A stretch of DNA of 64,000 nt, from positions 45,332,501 through 45,396,500 of the forward strand of contig CM074860.1 of the NCBI GenBank assembly GCA_037501455.1. The letters are read 5' to 3'. Under the pieces are notes generated by a model. That model was given only the letters and a program-made list of their open reading frames with translations. It had not been told where the DNA came from and did no database searches. The DNA comes from Lantana camara (lineage: Eukaryota; Streptophyta; Magnoliopsida; Lamiales; Verbenaceae). Shown piece by piece: positions 11,659 through 24,225 of the stretch. The position numbers were made by a program, and so were the translations under genes. How positions within the stretch are numbered: the stretch's first letter is position 1; each line of letters begins with the position of its first letter.

Positions 11659-13019
11659 TTGTAAAGCCCCGGTTTTTCATTTGTACAATTATGGCATAAG
11701 TGTTTACCAAATTTTGCGAATTAATTGTTTATAAGTGTTAAATATTTAATTTTATTATAAATTTTTATTATTTTATAATTTTTATTTTATTTTATTATAG
11801 TTTATTTCGTTAATTATTTATTTAAATTGATAATTAATGTTAATTAATCATGTTTTAATTATGCTAATTAATTAATTTCATTAATCGTTGACTTTGATTT
11901 TAATTTAAAAAGGAAATATAAATATGTTTATTTAATTTGGAAATGTTATGAAATTGTTAACACTTGAGCATGAGTGTTTTAGTCGTGCTTCGTTCTTATA
12001 TGATTTGATATCGAAATTTTGTGAAAATGTAGTATGTCGTATATTTATGTGTTATGAACATGTCTATATGCTCGTTTTATATTTTCGATCTCGTTTGACA
12101 TGGTAACGAATTTATTTTGAGTTGTGGAACCAAATCGGGGGCTAAGGAGCAATTAGCGCACCCTTAGTTCCGTATGTGATATCTTCATCTCGGGAACTCG
12201 GATTCGAGTTACGTCAACTTCTTTGAACTCATATCAAAGATTCGGGTTTAATGAACTTAGCCTCGTATTTTTCTAAACTCGTGTGGACTTCCGAAATTCA
12301 ACCGAAAAACGAATCGGTCGCAAAACTGCAACACTTTACCATTTAAATCATAACTCTTAAAATCCTTGACCAAATTAACTATGGTTAGACTCTTTGGAAC
12401 CCTACTTCAGCCCACTATCAGCCCTCATTCTCTTCACAACCGAACCAAGCAAGAAAGAAGGGGAAAAGTTCAGCCAAACTTGGAGAAAACCACTATTCCT
12501 GTCACTATTCACCTTGAGAGATTTTGAGCTCTAATCTCTTCCAAACTCAACCAAATTCAAGGGGTAAGTTTATGATTGTTTTCTCCACTCAATTTTAGTC
12601 ATTTTGATCCAAGAATTTCATAGCTTGAACCATGATTGATTGAGATATGACTATGTGAATGAATAGTTACGTTTAAATTTCATTCTTTGAATCCATGACA
12701 TTATTTTTGAATTCTTTGAGAATTAATGCATGATATATGACCATCCTAGCTTCCTTTACTTGTTCTTGGACTGGAATTTGATTGATATGAGGTGTATGTG
12801 GAACCACCACGATTGAACTGTGAGTTTGAAGCTTTTGACAACAAATTTGCTTCCATGCATGTTGCTGTTGCGTGCCTGCTGCTGCATGTTATTGCACTTA
12901 TTTCCTTGCCTTTGGCTGTTGGATTGTTGTTGTTTTGTGGCTTGAAGTGGTTCCCTGTTGTGGATGCGTGAGAAGGACAAAAACAGGGTAGCAGTTGCTG
13001 CTCTTCGTCGCGTAGCTGT

Positions 13020-13143
13020 GATCTCCCCGGCCGGGGAGATCTTGTGTTGATTGTGTCCCCGGGCGGGGATACTTCAGGCAGTAGCTACTGCCTTTCCCAT
13101 GCCCGGCCGGGGACTTTTCCTTGCATTTATTTCCCCGGGCGGG
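13020..13143. repeat. Palindrome cluster in LTR C
   Basis: A perfect 22-bp palindrome at 13020-13041 (core CTCCCCGGCCGGGGAG) is followed by CCCCGGGCGGGG at 13057-13068, a perfect 16-bp GGCAGTAGCTACTGCC at 13077-13092, CCCGGCCGGGG at 13102-13112 and CCCCGGGCGGG at 13133-13143. Confidence 0.92.
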
Positions 13144-13372
13144 TAGTACACGCCCTGCTACTGCTTCTTTCTATCTTTTGCTGCCTGTTCCCCGTCGCCA
13201 CGGCCGTGAAATGGCTGATGTGGTAGCCCTTTTTGCATGAGTACATGGTTGTGTATACATGCAATTATTATTTCATTTATGCTGGTAACTTGGGCCTGAA
13301 TTTTGCATGTTTTGGGGTTGCCGTGTTGCTGCTTTTGTGTGTGTGAGTTTGTGATTTTGTTTGTGCATGTAT

Positions 13373-13409
<37 letters not shown>

Positions 13410-14284
13410 GAATATATTTGCATGCATGTTAGTAATTCTAAGATATTTAGCTATAAATACATGCATGCATACTATGAATAAATATATATATTAATGCATG
13501 TATTTCATTGTATATATTTAATATATCTATATATTTATGAATTATTTTATTTCATGCATGGTTAATATTTGCATTATATAATATAAAGTATATTAAGATA
13601 TGAATTTGGAATGAATTTATGAGATTAAAATAGTAATATTATTTCATAAAATGTGACCTTTTAATTGTGAAATTTTATGTTATGACTTATGGACTTAATT
13701 TATGGAATTGATTGTCATCTATTTTATGTCTTACATATTTAAATGATTTGAATGCCTTTGTTTTGTTTAATTTATAATTGTAAACTTGATATATTTGAGT
13801 TATAATTGTTATATGAAATTCATGACTTGAATTGCTATAAATTATGAACCTTTTGAATATGAAACTTTCATGTATGGAACATGTTGAATGGAATACTTGG
13901 TAGTTGGCTTCTTAACATGATTTATACCTCGTATGCATCTCATATCATGTGCATAACATGTCGTGCGTCGTATATGGTTCATATGGAGTCTTGAGTCTCA
14001 CGTATACACTATATTGTCTTTGTACAGTTTTCTCCAGGGTGGAGATGCCAGGTTCATAGGACACCTCAAGTCCTTCTTTCTTTTTGTATTGTCGGTATGG
14101 TGTAAAAGGTGGGTTTCTCTTCTATTAGTTACGATGACCCGATATATCCCTTATGTGAAAGATTTGAGCCAAAATATTATAAATATATATCTAGTCTTTT
14201 CAAAAGAGTCTACGATTTTCGACGTAAAGCCCTTCTCTTATGTATCCCCACCTTATGATTTTTGGCGTGGATATGATTATGATT

Positions 14285-14512
14285 GCACGGGTATAGGGAC
14301 TTAGTCCAAGTGGCTTTCCGGGGAGGCAAGGCCGACGGGGATCCCTTGTACTAGTCCCACCACATTTACGTGATACCGGCCCTCGCTAGGAGGTTTAGCG
14401 AGGAATGGGAGCTGAGTGCCCTTGGGGGATTCATGTACCCCCATTGGCCTATGTATGGACCGGTGGCCGGGTCTTGCTAACCCGTCCACCACCCGGAGGA
14501 AGAAGGTGTAAG
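14285..14512 (+). other. GC-rich conserved block with hairpin, LTR C 3' copy
   Basis: It contains an intact hairpin at 14381-14403 with 7-bp stem CCTCGCT/AGCGAGG and loop AGGAGGTTT. It begins near a cacggg...aggcaagg...gacgg segment and ends in a GGAGGAAGAAGGTG purine run. The block is shared by LTRs of otherwise diverged families. Confidence 0.75.
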
Positions 14513-15333
14513 TGTTTATGTTTATGAATGGTAATGATTATGATTGATTATGAACGAATATGTATGAATGTGTATGATCACTAATAAAAAGATTGAATTG
14601 ATATGCACACACGAGGAGAAGGTTGGAGATATTCGCCCACCCGCCAGGGCTCACGTATTGACCTTATGTACGACTATGATTGTGAATAATGGAATTGAAG
14701 GTTGTAATCCAGAGCGTTGTTTTCTTTCGTTTTCACCCACTTGGGAAATATCTCAAAAACCTCGCACGGGATTATAACTTGCATGTGTGAGTTTTTAAAT
14801 TCTACGATAATATTATATTATGCCCTGTTTTATACCCACCAGTCTCTTATAGACTGAACCGGCTTTGTTTTCAGTTCTTTGCAGGTTTTGGAGTGCTAGG
14901 CGGGAAGTCGAGTCTGTCTAGTCTCTTGATCGAGTCGGAGTCTAATTTTATGCATTTTGTAAAGTGTTAAGTTATAGATTTGCATACGAATTGTTATGAC
15001 TTTATGATATTGTTTCGGGATAGACTTCTAGGGATAGAATAAAACCGTGATTCATGCTCTACGATGTATGTTTTATGTTTGGGAACTTTCGGGATTAGGT
15101 ACTCATGTTAGTGATCTTTTTCGATAACCTCGTGATTGATTATATGTTCTGCTTCGGCACTTGCATTTATTTCTTGAGCTTGTTTATTTGGTTTCGTGGT
15201 TCTAGCTCCCGCCTAGCATAGAGTGTGAGTGAGTCCCCGTTCGCCGAGATTCGGCTCGTGTATGGACTACCCATTTCATATGCGGGTTGGGTCCCGGTGC
15301 GGGGGACGTGGGGCCTTTCGTTGGGGTGCTACA

Positions 15334-17585
15334 GGTTACCCCTTCATACGAACTCCGTTTGAACTGATTTTCGGACACTTTCAAATTGGAATCACCTTAG
15401 AATTCGTTGTAGATTGTGAGATATAATCGTTTGATTTTGGTGTCGCCACTTCGTCGAAACTCTGCATTCGTTCAACTTCAAACCTCCGGCATTTTCGTCT
15501 CCCTTTGAACTAAAATTTGTTCTATATATCTTTGGAAAGCCCTGTTTATCTAGTTTCATTTCCAAGAAACAAAACTTGATTCCCATTTCTCAAACTCAAG
15601 TTTTGCCCGATTTCCTACAGCTTGTTCGTTTTGGTAAAACTGTCAGCTTTGGCCTATTTTCACTCAAAGCCCTATTTTGTGCTTTTATTCCATTTTTCTC
15701 GTTAATTCTAAACCCGGTTATGATCGTAACATGTTAATGTGTTGAAATATGTTGTGTTTCATTAATTATTTTAAGTTTATGAATCCATTTGTTAGGTGTA
15801 ATTGTGACTTGAATTCTTGACCGTTTATGGAACGTTTAACGCTTTCTTGCATCTCTTGCTCTTTCTTTGGATTTCAAACTTATGAATGCATATGATATGC
15901 TATTATATGATATTTTATAAGTTTATTTAATATGATATGAGTTTAATTCTTGAATTCTTTATGGGATATTTGGTTAATTGCCCCGATGTGTCCAAGTATG
16001 AATGTATAGGATGTGCATTGCATCCATTTGCATTCTTATGCATTGCCGTGCGTCTAATTGGTTCATGATCGAGTCTAAGTAATAAGTTTACGTTTATTTA
16101 TCTCAGATTTGGGTTCGAGAGGTGTTGGATTCACCATTTAACTTCTTCTTGGTTGACAACGCTCTTTCGGGAGCACTTTTGGTAAAGGTGAGGTTTAGGA
16201 CCTTTTTGTTTAGATAAGCGACCTATGGCCTAAATGTGATGATTTCTCACCCGCATGCGAATATAATATATATCTACATACTATATGTGCCTTATGATAT
16301 GTTTATGATCTTATCTTATGATTAAAACGTTTTGAAATATAAGTATGAGCATATATAAGCTTGAAAATATTTTACAACGAGGCTATGCTCTAAACCGTGT
16401 GTTGTTAAGCAAGCTAGGATCTATCTCAACATCTTTTGATTAAGGAAGACACGGAGAGGTACGCGTATATCATATGCCGAGTTGCAAGGTAAGGTATGTT
16501 CGATAAGGTACGTAAGTTATTTTAAGTTCTATAGCGAGTTAAGTACATTAATGAGTTCATTTGTAATGTATTGATTCGTATTGGTAATGTTGGGCCCCGA
16601 AGCCTGTGAGCTAGGACGCCCAGTAAGGCAGCGGGCCGTCGGGTTAAGCCTGGGAGTAGTCTCCACTCTGATAGGATTACCCCTGAACTCACCAGGAGGT
16701 TTGGTGAGGGATGGATATCCTGAGGGTTGAGAAGCTTGCACTCCCCTCGGCCGTAATGGATGGTTAGGGTTGCGCAACCCTACCATCGCCGGAGAAGGAG
16801 GTTAATGTGTAAGTTTGCTATACGTTTGATTGTTTTTGCTTGTGTGATTAGTCGGAGGAGCCCAGGATAGGACTAGGTGCTCGTACGCGCCGAGCTTTTG
16901 TACAATTCGTTGATTATGAAACGGGATAGGATCTTCATTGGAACTCAAATACGTTTGTTTTAATTATGTATTGTCTAAGTTTGTTTTCGAAAATGATTTG
17001 GCGTGCAAAACCGTTTCCCGGTTCATAATCTTTTGGTTGATATGTGCTCTGCTTTATACTTATTTAGTGTGTGGGTGTGCATTAGCCCCATCACTCAGTC
17101 GGTGGACTGACCCTCTCCTTTCAACTTCTTAGTTTGTAGGTTTTGGTTCGTGCTAAGCGGAGTCGTGAGTCGGTTAAGTTTTAGTCCCCTACTCGAGTTG
17201 CATTTTCATTTGCATTCGGTCACATGTTGTATATAATTCAGATTTTGATAATTGAAGTATGTATTTGTTATGCATCTGTTAATAAATTATATATTGATCT
17301 GCAAATGTTAACTAATTTTATATGGATTCTGGTTTTATATATTCGGGACAGGCTTCTAGGGATAGTTGAACCCGTTTTTGTGAATTTATCTTCCTGAATT
17401 TTGGTATATGCTTCCATCTTCTTTTTGGTCTGCGCACTCTGGCCCTGTCTTAGCTCCGCCTGGCTTAGCGAGTGTGTGTAGGTTCCCGTTCGCTTAGACT
17501 TAGGCTCATGTACGGATTTCTATTTCATATGTGGGTTCGGGGCTAGGTGCGGGGGATGTGGTAGCTCGCCGCTCCGGGCGCTACA
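15334..17585 (+). mobile_element. LTR J, right part (interrupted by element C)
   Basis: Directly after element C, LTR-type sequence continues and ends GGGCGCTACA at 17585. It has the GC-rich block (16590-16806) with hairpin CTCACC-AGGAGGTTT-GGTGAG at 16688-16708, a CAGTC/GACTG hairpin at 17096-17109, and the pair GCTAAGCGG (17152) with CTCCGCC...GCTTAGC (17454-17469). Its left part is off the window. No PBS follows. Confidence 0.8.
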
Positions 17586-18253
17586 CGTGACACCACAACA
17601 GACCTAAAATTGCCGCAACATTGTCGCCGCGACAAGGAGCACGCTTTGCGCAATCACGGCTACGCCGCTACTTGTACCTGCAGAAAAACTGGGCAAAACC
17701 AGGGGCAAACAAAGGGGAGGGGAAGGAAGCAAGAAGCAGCATCTAAACAAAATACACCAAAAACACTTCAATCATGCAAGGAAACAACAGCTAATCGAAG
17801 GCAACAAGCAAGGAGACAACAAGGTTCATATATTTCTTCAAGTTCTTAGCAGCCATGGTGGTCCGAATTTTAATCACAAAATAATTCATCACTCATGCAT
17901 TAGGGAAGTTAAGTAGATCAAGAATATAGCTCTAATTCAAGAAATGATCCAAAGATTGGCAAGAAATCATCAAATATCACATGAACCTAACTATTCATGT
18001 CCTTCATCAATACATGCTCAATACCCCATGAAATCAGGCAACTCTAGGCTTAAAAGAAGCACAAACAAATGGACAACAAGAAAAAATGCTTACCTCTTAT
18101 ATTGGAGAAGAATCGACGAAGAAACGAGATTGAAATCGCCACTCATGAATAGTGTCAAGATCCCCTTTTCTCTTTTCCCTTTGGTCTCGGTTTCAGGCCT
18201 TTTCTCCCCTTCTTCACTAAGTGAGAGAATGAGCTTAAGGTGGGGTGTTATAG

Positions 18254-18718
18254 TGTAACAGCCCGAAAACCCACCTGTTGATATTGTCCGCTTTGGTGCC
18301 TAAAATCGACACCCTCACCGTTTTGTTCCTCCCAATGGCTAAGATAACCATCCGGGAAAAGGCCTCAATAGTGAGAGGTTTCCACCCACTTATAAAGTGG
18401 GCTTAGTTCCCCTCCCCAACCGATGTGGGACAAGCACCTTTGGCTTTTACAGTCCACCCCCCTAAGAGGGACCAGCGTCCTCGCTGGCACACCATCCCGG
18501 GCCCCGGCTCTGATACCATTTGTAATAGCCCGAAAACCCGCCTGTTGATATTATCCGCTTTGGTGCCTAAAATCAACACCCTCACGGTTTTGTTCCTCCC
18601 AATGGCTAAGATAACCATCCGGGAAAAGGCCTCAACAGTGGGAGGTTTCCACCCACTTATAAAGTAGGCTTAGTTCCCCTCCCCAACCGATGTGGGACAA
18701 GCACCTTTGGCTTTTACA
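18254..18718 (-). mobile_element. TRIM (miniature LTR retrotransposon), 465 bp
   Basis: Two LTRs of exactly 198 bp (18254-18451 and 18521-18718) flank a 69-bp interior, with perfect TSDs TATAG at 18249-18253 and 18719-18723. The PBS reads GGCTCTGATACCA on the plus strand next to the right LTR, so the element runs on the minus strand. I count about eight differences between the LTRs, mostly transitions. The terminus TGTAACAGCCCG and the TGTGGGACAAGC sequence resemble widely distributed dicot TRIMs. No protein is encoded. No 5S rRNA-like domain is visible, so I do not call it Cassandra. Confidence 0.95.
18506..18518 (-). promoter_or_regulatory. Primer-binding site (tRNA-Met) of the TRIM
   Basis: The reverse complement of GGCTCTGATACCA is the initiator tRNA-Met PBS. 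It lies 2 nt from the 5' LTR on the minus strand. Confidence 0.9.
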
Positions 18719-19094
18719 TATAGGGTTAAACAATGGATAATTAGGCTCAAGAATCAAGATATTTGGTTAAAAAACAAATAAGTGGTGGCGAACGGGTAAA
18801 ACCATAAAAGGTGGCAAACACGCACAAGGCTCACAATACGGGTTAAATTTGAGGTTCCAAACGAGCTTAGAAAAATACAAGGCTAGGTTTGAAAGCTAAC
18901 AAATCTTGTTAAGAGTCCAACGCCTGTTCTGGAATTCGAATCTGAATTCCCGAGCTCAAGTTACGCCTTCCGGAATTTAAGGCGCGCTAAAACGGGTTTT
19001 GCCCTCGAATCCCTTCACAAATAAAACGGTCTAAGAACCGTATCAAACGAACTAAAAAACAATTAAAACGAATTCATAAATCATATAATTCATT

Positions 19095-22000
19095 TATAAC
19101 ACCGTATATTTTCAAGACTGACCAGGTATGGCGTCACGAGTGAGGTCAGACTGAGTGTTACGTGTTTTTACTTGATCAATTATGTGATTAAGTGTTTTAA
19201 GAGCTTTAATTACATGGTCGTGTGATTTAATTGTTATTTCGGGCGTATGCGACTAATTGTTTGATCGTTTTGCAATTTCACATACAACAACGTTTATTCC
19301 TTTTCCTCAACCCTCAACTTTTATTCCTCGTTAAATCCCCAATATGTTGCCTATCTTTTTATTTAATTCAGGAATCTAATTCTACCTTAACCGTATTTTA
19401 ATTCGAGCCGAAACCACACAAATATCACTACACCAACATATCTAAACACCGTTTGACCAACTCACTCTCTCCCTTCTCTCTACTCACACGAGACAACCCC
19501 TCCCCCCTCCCCAATTTCCTCTTTTCTTTCTTATTCTCCCTTATTCTTTCCTTCCCCTCTTCTTACTCCATTCCACCGGCACCACCACCACCACCCAAGG
19601 AGCTCCAATCGCTATGCCTCCATCTCGCCACCACCACACTGCTGACAGTACCACCATTCCACCACCCAGCCTCCTCCACTCTTTCCTTCTCTTTCAATCT
19701 CATACAAGAGGCAAAGGAAGCTCAAGACAAGGAGGAAACAAGCTCCACCAACTCCAGCAAGAATCCGGTGACTTCCCGACCACCACGAACTCTCCTTAAC
19801 CTCCTTGTTTCCATCCAGGTAAGCTGTTTTCCTTTCTTGCTTTTATTTAAGTGTATATATGTGTATATATATTGTATATATTTGTTGGGTTTATGCCTTA
19901 ACGTACCTCGTTTCCAGTTTCGATTGTACTTTTGTGTATCTTTAGTGTTGCTTGTTGCTTGGTGTGAGTTTCGGGTTCCGACGGCACTTCGAGGGCCGTT
20001 TTTGGCACCTCCCCTGTTCTGCTGCTGCTGTGTTTATTTTCGAAAGCAGGTGATCCCGGCCAGGATCGATTTTACCTTGTTTTTAGTCCCGGCCAGGAGG
20101 GTTCTTTGGGTTGCTCTCGGGACAAGGGTCCCGATCGGGATTGATCCGAGTGCAAATCGCGTCCCGGCCGGGATGCCTGGGCAGCTTGTTTCGGAACTTC
20201 TATCCCGGCCGGGATTCCTTTCAGTGCTTTTTGTGTCCCGGCCGGGATGGTGCTCTGTTGATTTTGTTTTCGTGCTTTGACTTTCGTTGTTTCCTTGTCG
20301 TGCGCTTGGTTATGTGCATTACTTTATTCCCTAACGTGCTTAACGTGCTTATATACTTTCATAAAGTGTAATTATATGTTTAAATGCAATACATGAATAT
20401 GTTAGTTGTTTAATTTAATTAATTATACTCGAGCATATGTTATATGATCACATATCACACATACACTTGAATGGCATGCCTAAATAATTGTGCACAAGAA
20501 CATTATCACGGCATAGCATATCATTGTATAGTTTTTATATGCATGCTCTATCATTCCATTGTATGACACGAACACCTTATATTAACGCTGTTTGTCCTGT
20601 TTGGTTTCATATTGAGTCATTTCTCATGAGTACACGTTATTTCTTCTCTTGTATAGTTAGTTTCCAGGGCGCAGACTTCCGGATCGAATAGGCACCCGTA
20701 TTACTCTTACTCCATGTCTCTTGGTATTCCAGGTGAGGGTGTTTTCGTTCTAGTTACGTATCAAACCCTACAGCCTTTATGTGATAAGTGTTGGGCAAAA
20801 ACCTAACTTATATATATATATATATATATATATATTGATTTCAAAGTAAAGTCGTCAAATAAATTCTTATCGAGTAAATCTTTTCTCAAGGATTATGAAA
20901 TGTATTGTAATTCTCATGACTTGAATGTTTTGGCGAGATTATGCACATTGATCATACATGGGTATTGGGCCCCGGGGAAATGTGTGAATAGAGACCAGTT
21001 CGGCATCGGACCGACATATAGCTAAGCCATTGCACAAAGTACCCATTCAGAATCTCTCATGCAACCGTGTAGTGTGGAAGGTAAGTTATTCTTGAGCCGA
21101 TGGTTAACCCATCGAAGAAGCGGGTAGGAGTTATGAGCCCCCGTCTCGATCTTGTTATTATTAAATGGTTCAGGTCTGCAGGCCTGACCATTTATGGAGG
21201 GAGAAGGTTGGAACTATTTTATGATCATGGTCATGTTATTATTGTTATGCACCGTGCGGTAAGGTCGGAACAAGAATTGCCCAAACGATTATGTCTCATG
21301 TATTTATGTTTCGCATGTATTATTATGTATTACATGAACACGTATTCAAAAGTATTATATTATGTTCATTGTACACGATCGGAGTTTGGTTGGAGAATTA
21401 TGCACGCTTACTCGCCGAGCCATCTTGATCATTATGGATTATGAACTTAATGAATTTAATACAAATTAGTCGTAAAGTTCGAGCATTGTTAGTTATTTTC
21501 TTACCCTTCGTGGGAACTAACTTTAACTAAAACTTTGTTCGGGATCCATGACTTGCATGTGCATGTTTTATATATATATGTACAGCAACTGCTCACTCAG
21601 TCTTCTAGAGACTGACCCATCTTTCCCTCTTTTCCAGTTTCTTGCAGGTTTCGCTAAGCGGGATTCGGGTTTTAGCGTCTTGATCGAGTCTCACGTGTAC
21701 ACTTGAGTCACATTTTACGTTGTTATGATTTAATTATTTATCTTTATGTATATTAGGCCTGTGTGCCAATTATTGCTTATTGATTATTGATTATTGATTC
21801 GGGGCAGGTTGTATGCGTAGTTGAACACATTGCTAGAATGTATGTTGGATTTAATTTACGTTATGAAATTGTTGGGCTTGTATCTATTGTTGAATTCATT
21901 CTTTTTTATATTATTGCTTCCGCACCGCATGTTTCGTATTCTTAACTAATTGGCACAGGGTTAGATTCCGCCTAGCTAGGTTGCTTTTATTTTGTCACCA

Positions 22001-22098
22001 GCTCGCTATGAGTCCGGTTCATGCTTGGACTACCCATTTTATGTGTGGATTATACTTGTAGTGCAGGGGATGTGGTGCCTACCGTTGCGGGTGCTACA
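19095..22098 (+). mobile_element. 5' LTR of element D (about 3.0 kb)
   Basis: The right end is firm: GGTGCTACA at 22098, then the PBS. The left end is inferred by comparing TATAACACCGTAT at 19095 with the LTR G terminus TGTAACATCCCGTAT, which implies a G-to-A change in the terminal TG. Landmarks: CT-rich leader (19440-19818), donor-like CAG|GTAAGC at 19819, palindromes at 20052-20247, acceptor-like TTTCCAG at 20667, donor-like CAG|GTGAGG at 20733, acceptor-like TTGCAG at 21647, GCTAAGCGGGA at 21653 and TTCCGCCTAGC at 21966. The window's longest frame (19453-20280, 275 codons) crosses leader, donor and palindromes and is probably incidental. Confidence 0.8.
20052..20247. repeat. Palindrome cluster in LTR D
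   Basis: Repeats of TCCCGGCCGGGA: perfect at 20162-20173, 20202-20215 (14 bp, ATCCCGGCCGGGAT) and 20236-20247, with variants at 20052-20067 and 20087-20100. A related TCCCGATCGGGA lies at 20129-20140. Confidence 0.93.
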
Positions 22099-22106
22099 TC
22101 TTTAAG

Positions 22107-22119
22107 TGGTATCAAAGCC
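22107..22119 (+). promoter_or_regulatory. Primer-binding site of element D (one base changed)
   Basis: TGGTATCAAAGCC differs from the tRNA-Met PBS by one G-to-A change, 8 nt after the LTR end. Confidence 0.85.
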
Positions 22120-24225
22120 CCAGGTTGCAAAACCGGGGTTTCTAGCATTGTGTCGTGTCAAGTCTAGGTCGAACGACTTAGGGACAACGTGTCAACTTCT
22201 GCAATGCATTGACCGTGAGCATTGGTTATTGAAATTTGATGACAATTGCATTGTTGAATACGTTTAAATTTAATTTTGTTGAATTCTATGTTGCATTTAG
22301 CATCAAATACGTGTTTTTGATGCTAACTACGTGTCATATGCACTCACTAACCGGCATGCATATATTTAAGTTGACTTATGATTGTAGGATATCATTACAA
22401 CATCAAACCACGGCCAGTTTCCACGGTCACAACAACATATCACGAGCTCTTCTTTTGAGTGTGAGTGATTTGAATAAGGCTTCGGAGATATAGAAGAATT
22501 CGGGTAATTGGTGATCCTTATGGCAAGGTTATAGATTGGGAGCTCGAGCTCGAGATGAGAATTTAAGTCTTGGGTGAAGATTAGGTATGGATGGGTGTTG
22601 TTTATGTTCACAAAATAAACACATGCTTCTATTCCACAAATGGAGTTGATTAACTAAGTTCAAGAGGCTCGTTTAATTTAAGAAAGAAGTGAAGGAAAAC
22701 CTTGAAGGCATTGAGATTCAAGGTTTAAGTTTACGGTCAAGTCGGGGATATTTAAGTAATTTGAATTGAGGTTATGATCATGAAATTAGGTTGTAGGCAA
22801 GAAGAAAAGAAGATCTTATAATCTTGAAATAAGAGAAAGATCGGGAAGAAGAAGCGAGTTGGGATATTCCAAGTTTTGGAATAGAACTTCGTGTCGGTTG
22901 AAAAAAAGTTAGAGACCGACTAATTTTGGATTCTTGAAGATAACAATTACGGTGAAGATTTGAGCAAACGAGGAATCGACTCTAAGGAAATAATTGAGGG
23001 GATCGAGGCACTCGGGTATGGAAAGCTTGGAACCAAATAACAACCGTGGGTATGAGGGTATACCCTTGAATGGAAGAGAATTAAAGAATTCAGAAGTCCA
23101 TGGTGTCATTCAAGAGATACAAGGAAGTGAGAAGGAAACTTGGAAATTGGCGTGGAGGGAGAATTGAAGAATCAAGATGCTTGGATATAGAAGGATTGAA
23201 ACTGAACAACGAATAAGGACTTTGGAAATTATAGGTGGATGCAAGGGATTAAGGAAGTTAGAAGACCGTGGGTAACCAAGAATTGATCAACGAATTCGAG
23301 AACAAGGGACCAACTGCCGAGCCAAAGATTTCCACTACGGTGAAGGGTACTTGCATTCATGGCACGCGCATCATACCTCATATTAATTATTTAATCTCAT
23401 TCTATATTCATTTAATTGAAATAATTGCTCAAATGTGATGCATACTTTAAATGTCGTAAATGTGCTACATGCAACGAACATTCTTACCCAACATGCATAG
23501 TTGAGTGTTTATTTGATAGGAAGTCTTCTTCACCTTATGCTTCACGTGCCATTTCGAATAAGTCATGTTTGGGTCAAGAATGAGTCTCGGGTTGCGAAGC
23601 GAACTAGGATGCGATAGAAATTTTGGAAAGTGTGGGAATTGAAGGGGAGATTGGGAAAGCAAGAAGTATGGTTGCAATCCTAACCGATCACTTCAAAGTG
23701 AATGTGGAAGAGAACACCGAGCACTACATGATTAGAATCAATCAAGTCAAGAAAGATGATTTTGAAGAAGTTGGGGAGCTTCAATTAAAGAACGGTGGAT
23801 CAAGTTTGACAAGCCAAGATAGAGATTCTTAAGGGGGAGTGAACGACAAAGGAGTAAATTTAAATTCACGGTTGAGGAAGAAGGAGTACTTCTAGCGGGA
23901 ACAACGGAAAGGCAAGACTTGATAAATTGCGGGACCCTACCCAAGTTATAAGGAATAATTTGGAAATTTTAGTGATCGAGGAACGATTAGGATCGAGAGG
24001 ATTAAAAGCTCCAAGGAGTTGTTGGAATGAATGGATACTTGAGTAAATAAGGGAACAAGATCAAGGGATATTTGGAGGGCGTGTCGATAAGGAGGAAGAA
24101 GGGGATCGATGGAAACAAGTCAAGGTCATCGATCTCCCCTGATGGCCGAGTACGAATTCAATCCCCAAGACCAAAAAGGGGATTGAGGTTATTGTGAGTT
24201 TTGGATACTCAGGGTTAAGGAAAGC

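Larger units (their letters stand above)
8316..11659 (+). mobile_element. Internal region of element C, non-coding or degenerate
   Basis: Between the PBS and the 3' LTR are 3.3 kb with no frame above 82 codons, far short of gag-pol. The sequence alternates purine-rich stretches (about 8610-9880, 10075-11260) with T-rich ones. A coding relic at 9388-9480 is shared with element E. A conserved motif occurs twice (9879-9923 and 11268-11309). An internal PPT-like AAGGGGGAGAG lies at 10430-10440, 1.2 kb upstream of the real one. Similarity of shared relics suggests descent from a Ty3-type element. No reverse transcriptase, integrase or RNase H motif is convincingly readable. Confidence 0.75.
11660..15333 (+). 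mobile_element. 3' LTR of element C (3674 bp)
   Basis: It starts TGTAAAGCCCCGG after the PPT and ends GGTGCTACA at 15333. The next 5 bp, GGTTA, should be the TSD; the partner lies off the window. Landmarks in order: donor-like GGG|GTAAGT at 12564, palindromes at 13020-13143, a TA microsatellite at about 13377, acceptor-like TTTGTACAG at 14026, donor-like AAAG|GTGGGT at 14109, the GC-rich block at 14285-14512, acceptor-like TTTGCAG at 14883, and GCTAGGCGGGA at 14895 with its complement at 15207. The short frames in it ignore these landmarks. Confidence 0.9.
17586..19094 (-). mobile_element. LTR I fragment (minus strand), split by a TRIM
   Basis: Read on the minus strand, this is the left half of a group LTR: the gagctcgggaattc segment near 18960 matches that of LTR A near 345, followed by a CT-rich leader that ends in donor-like GAG|GTAAGCA (around 18090-18095) and the start of a palindrome cluster (TTGTCGC-C-GCGACAA at 17621-17635, TTGCGCAA at 17646). 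It is cut on the left by LTR J and on the right by element D. Frames at 17610-18258 are antisense to the leader. Confidence 0.7.

Noticed and set aside
18254..18718. Cassandra-type TRIM
   Set aside because: Cassandra LTRs carry a 5S rRNA-like segment; none is visible here.
19453..20280. Longest frame in the window, 275 codons
   Set aside because: It lies in the CT-rich leader of LTR D and runs through a donor-like site and the palindrome cluster. Composition is low complexity and no domain is recognisable.
23623..23832. ILTDHFKVNV as an Argonaute N-terminal motif
   Set aside because: It sits directly before the TAA and internal PPT-like tract, where a pol end would lie. The shared DNA in element C (10303-10325) is conserved but its frame is broken. 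Too short to support alone.
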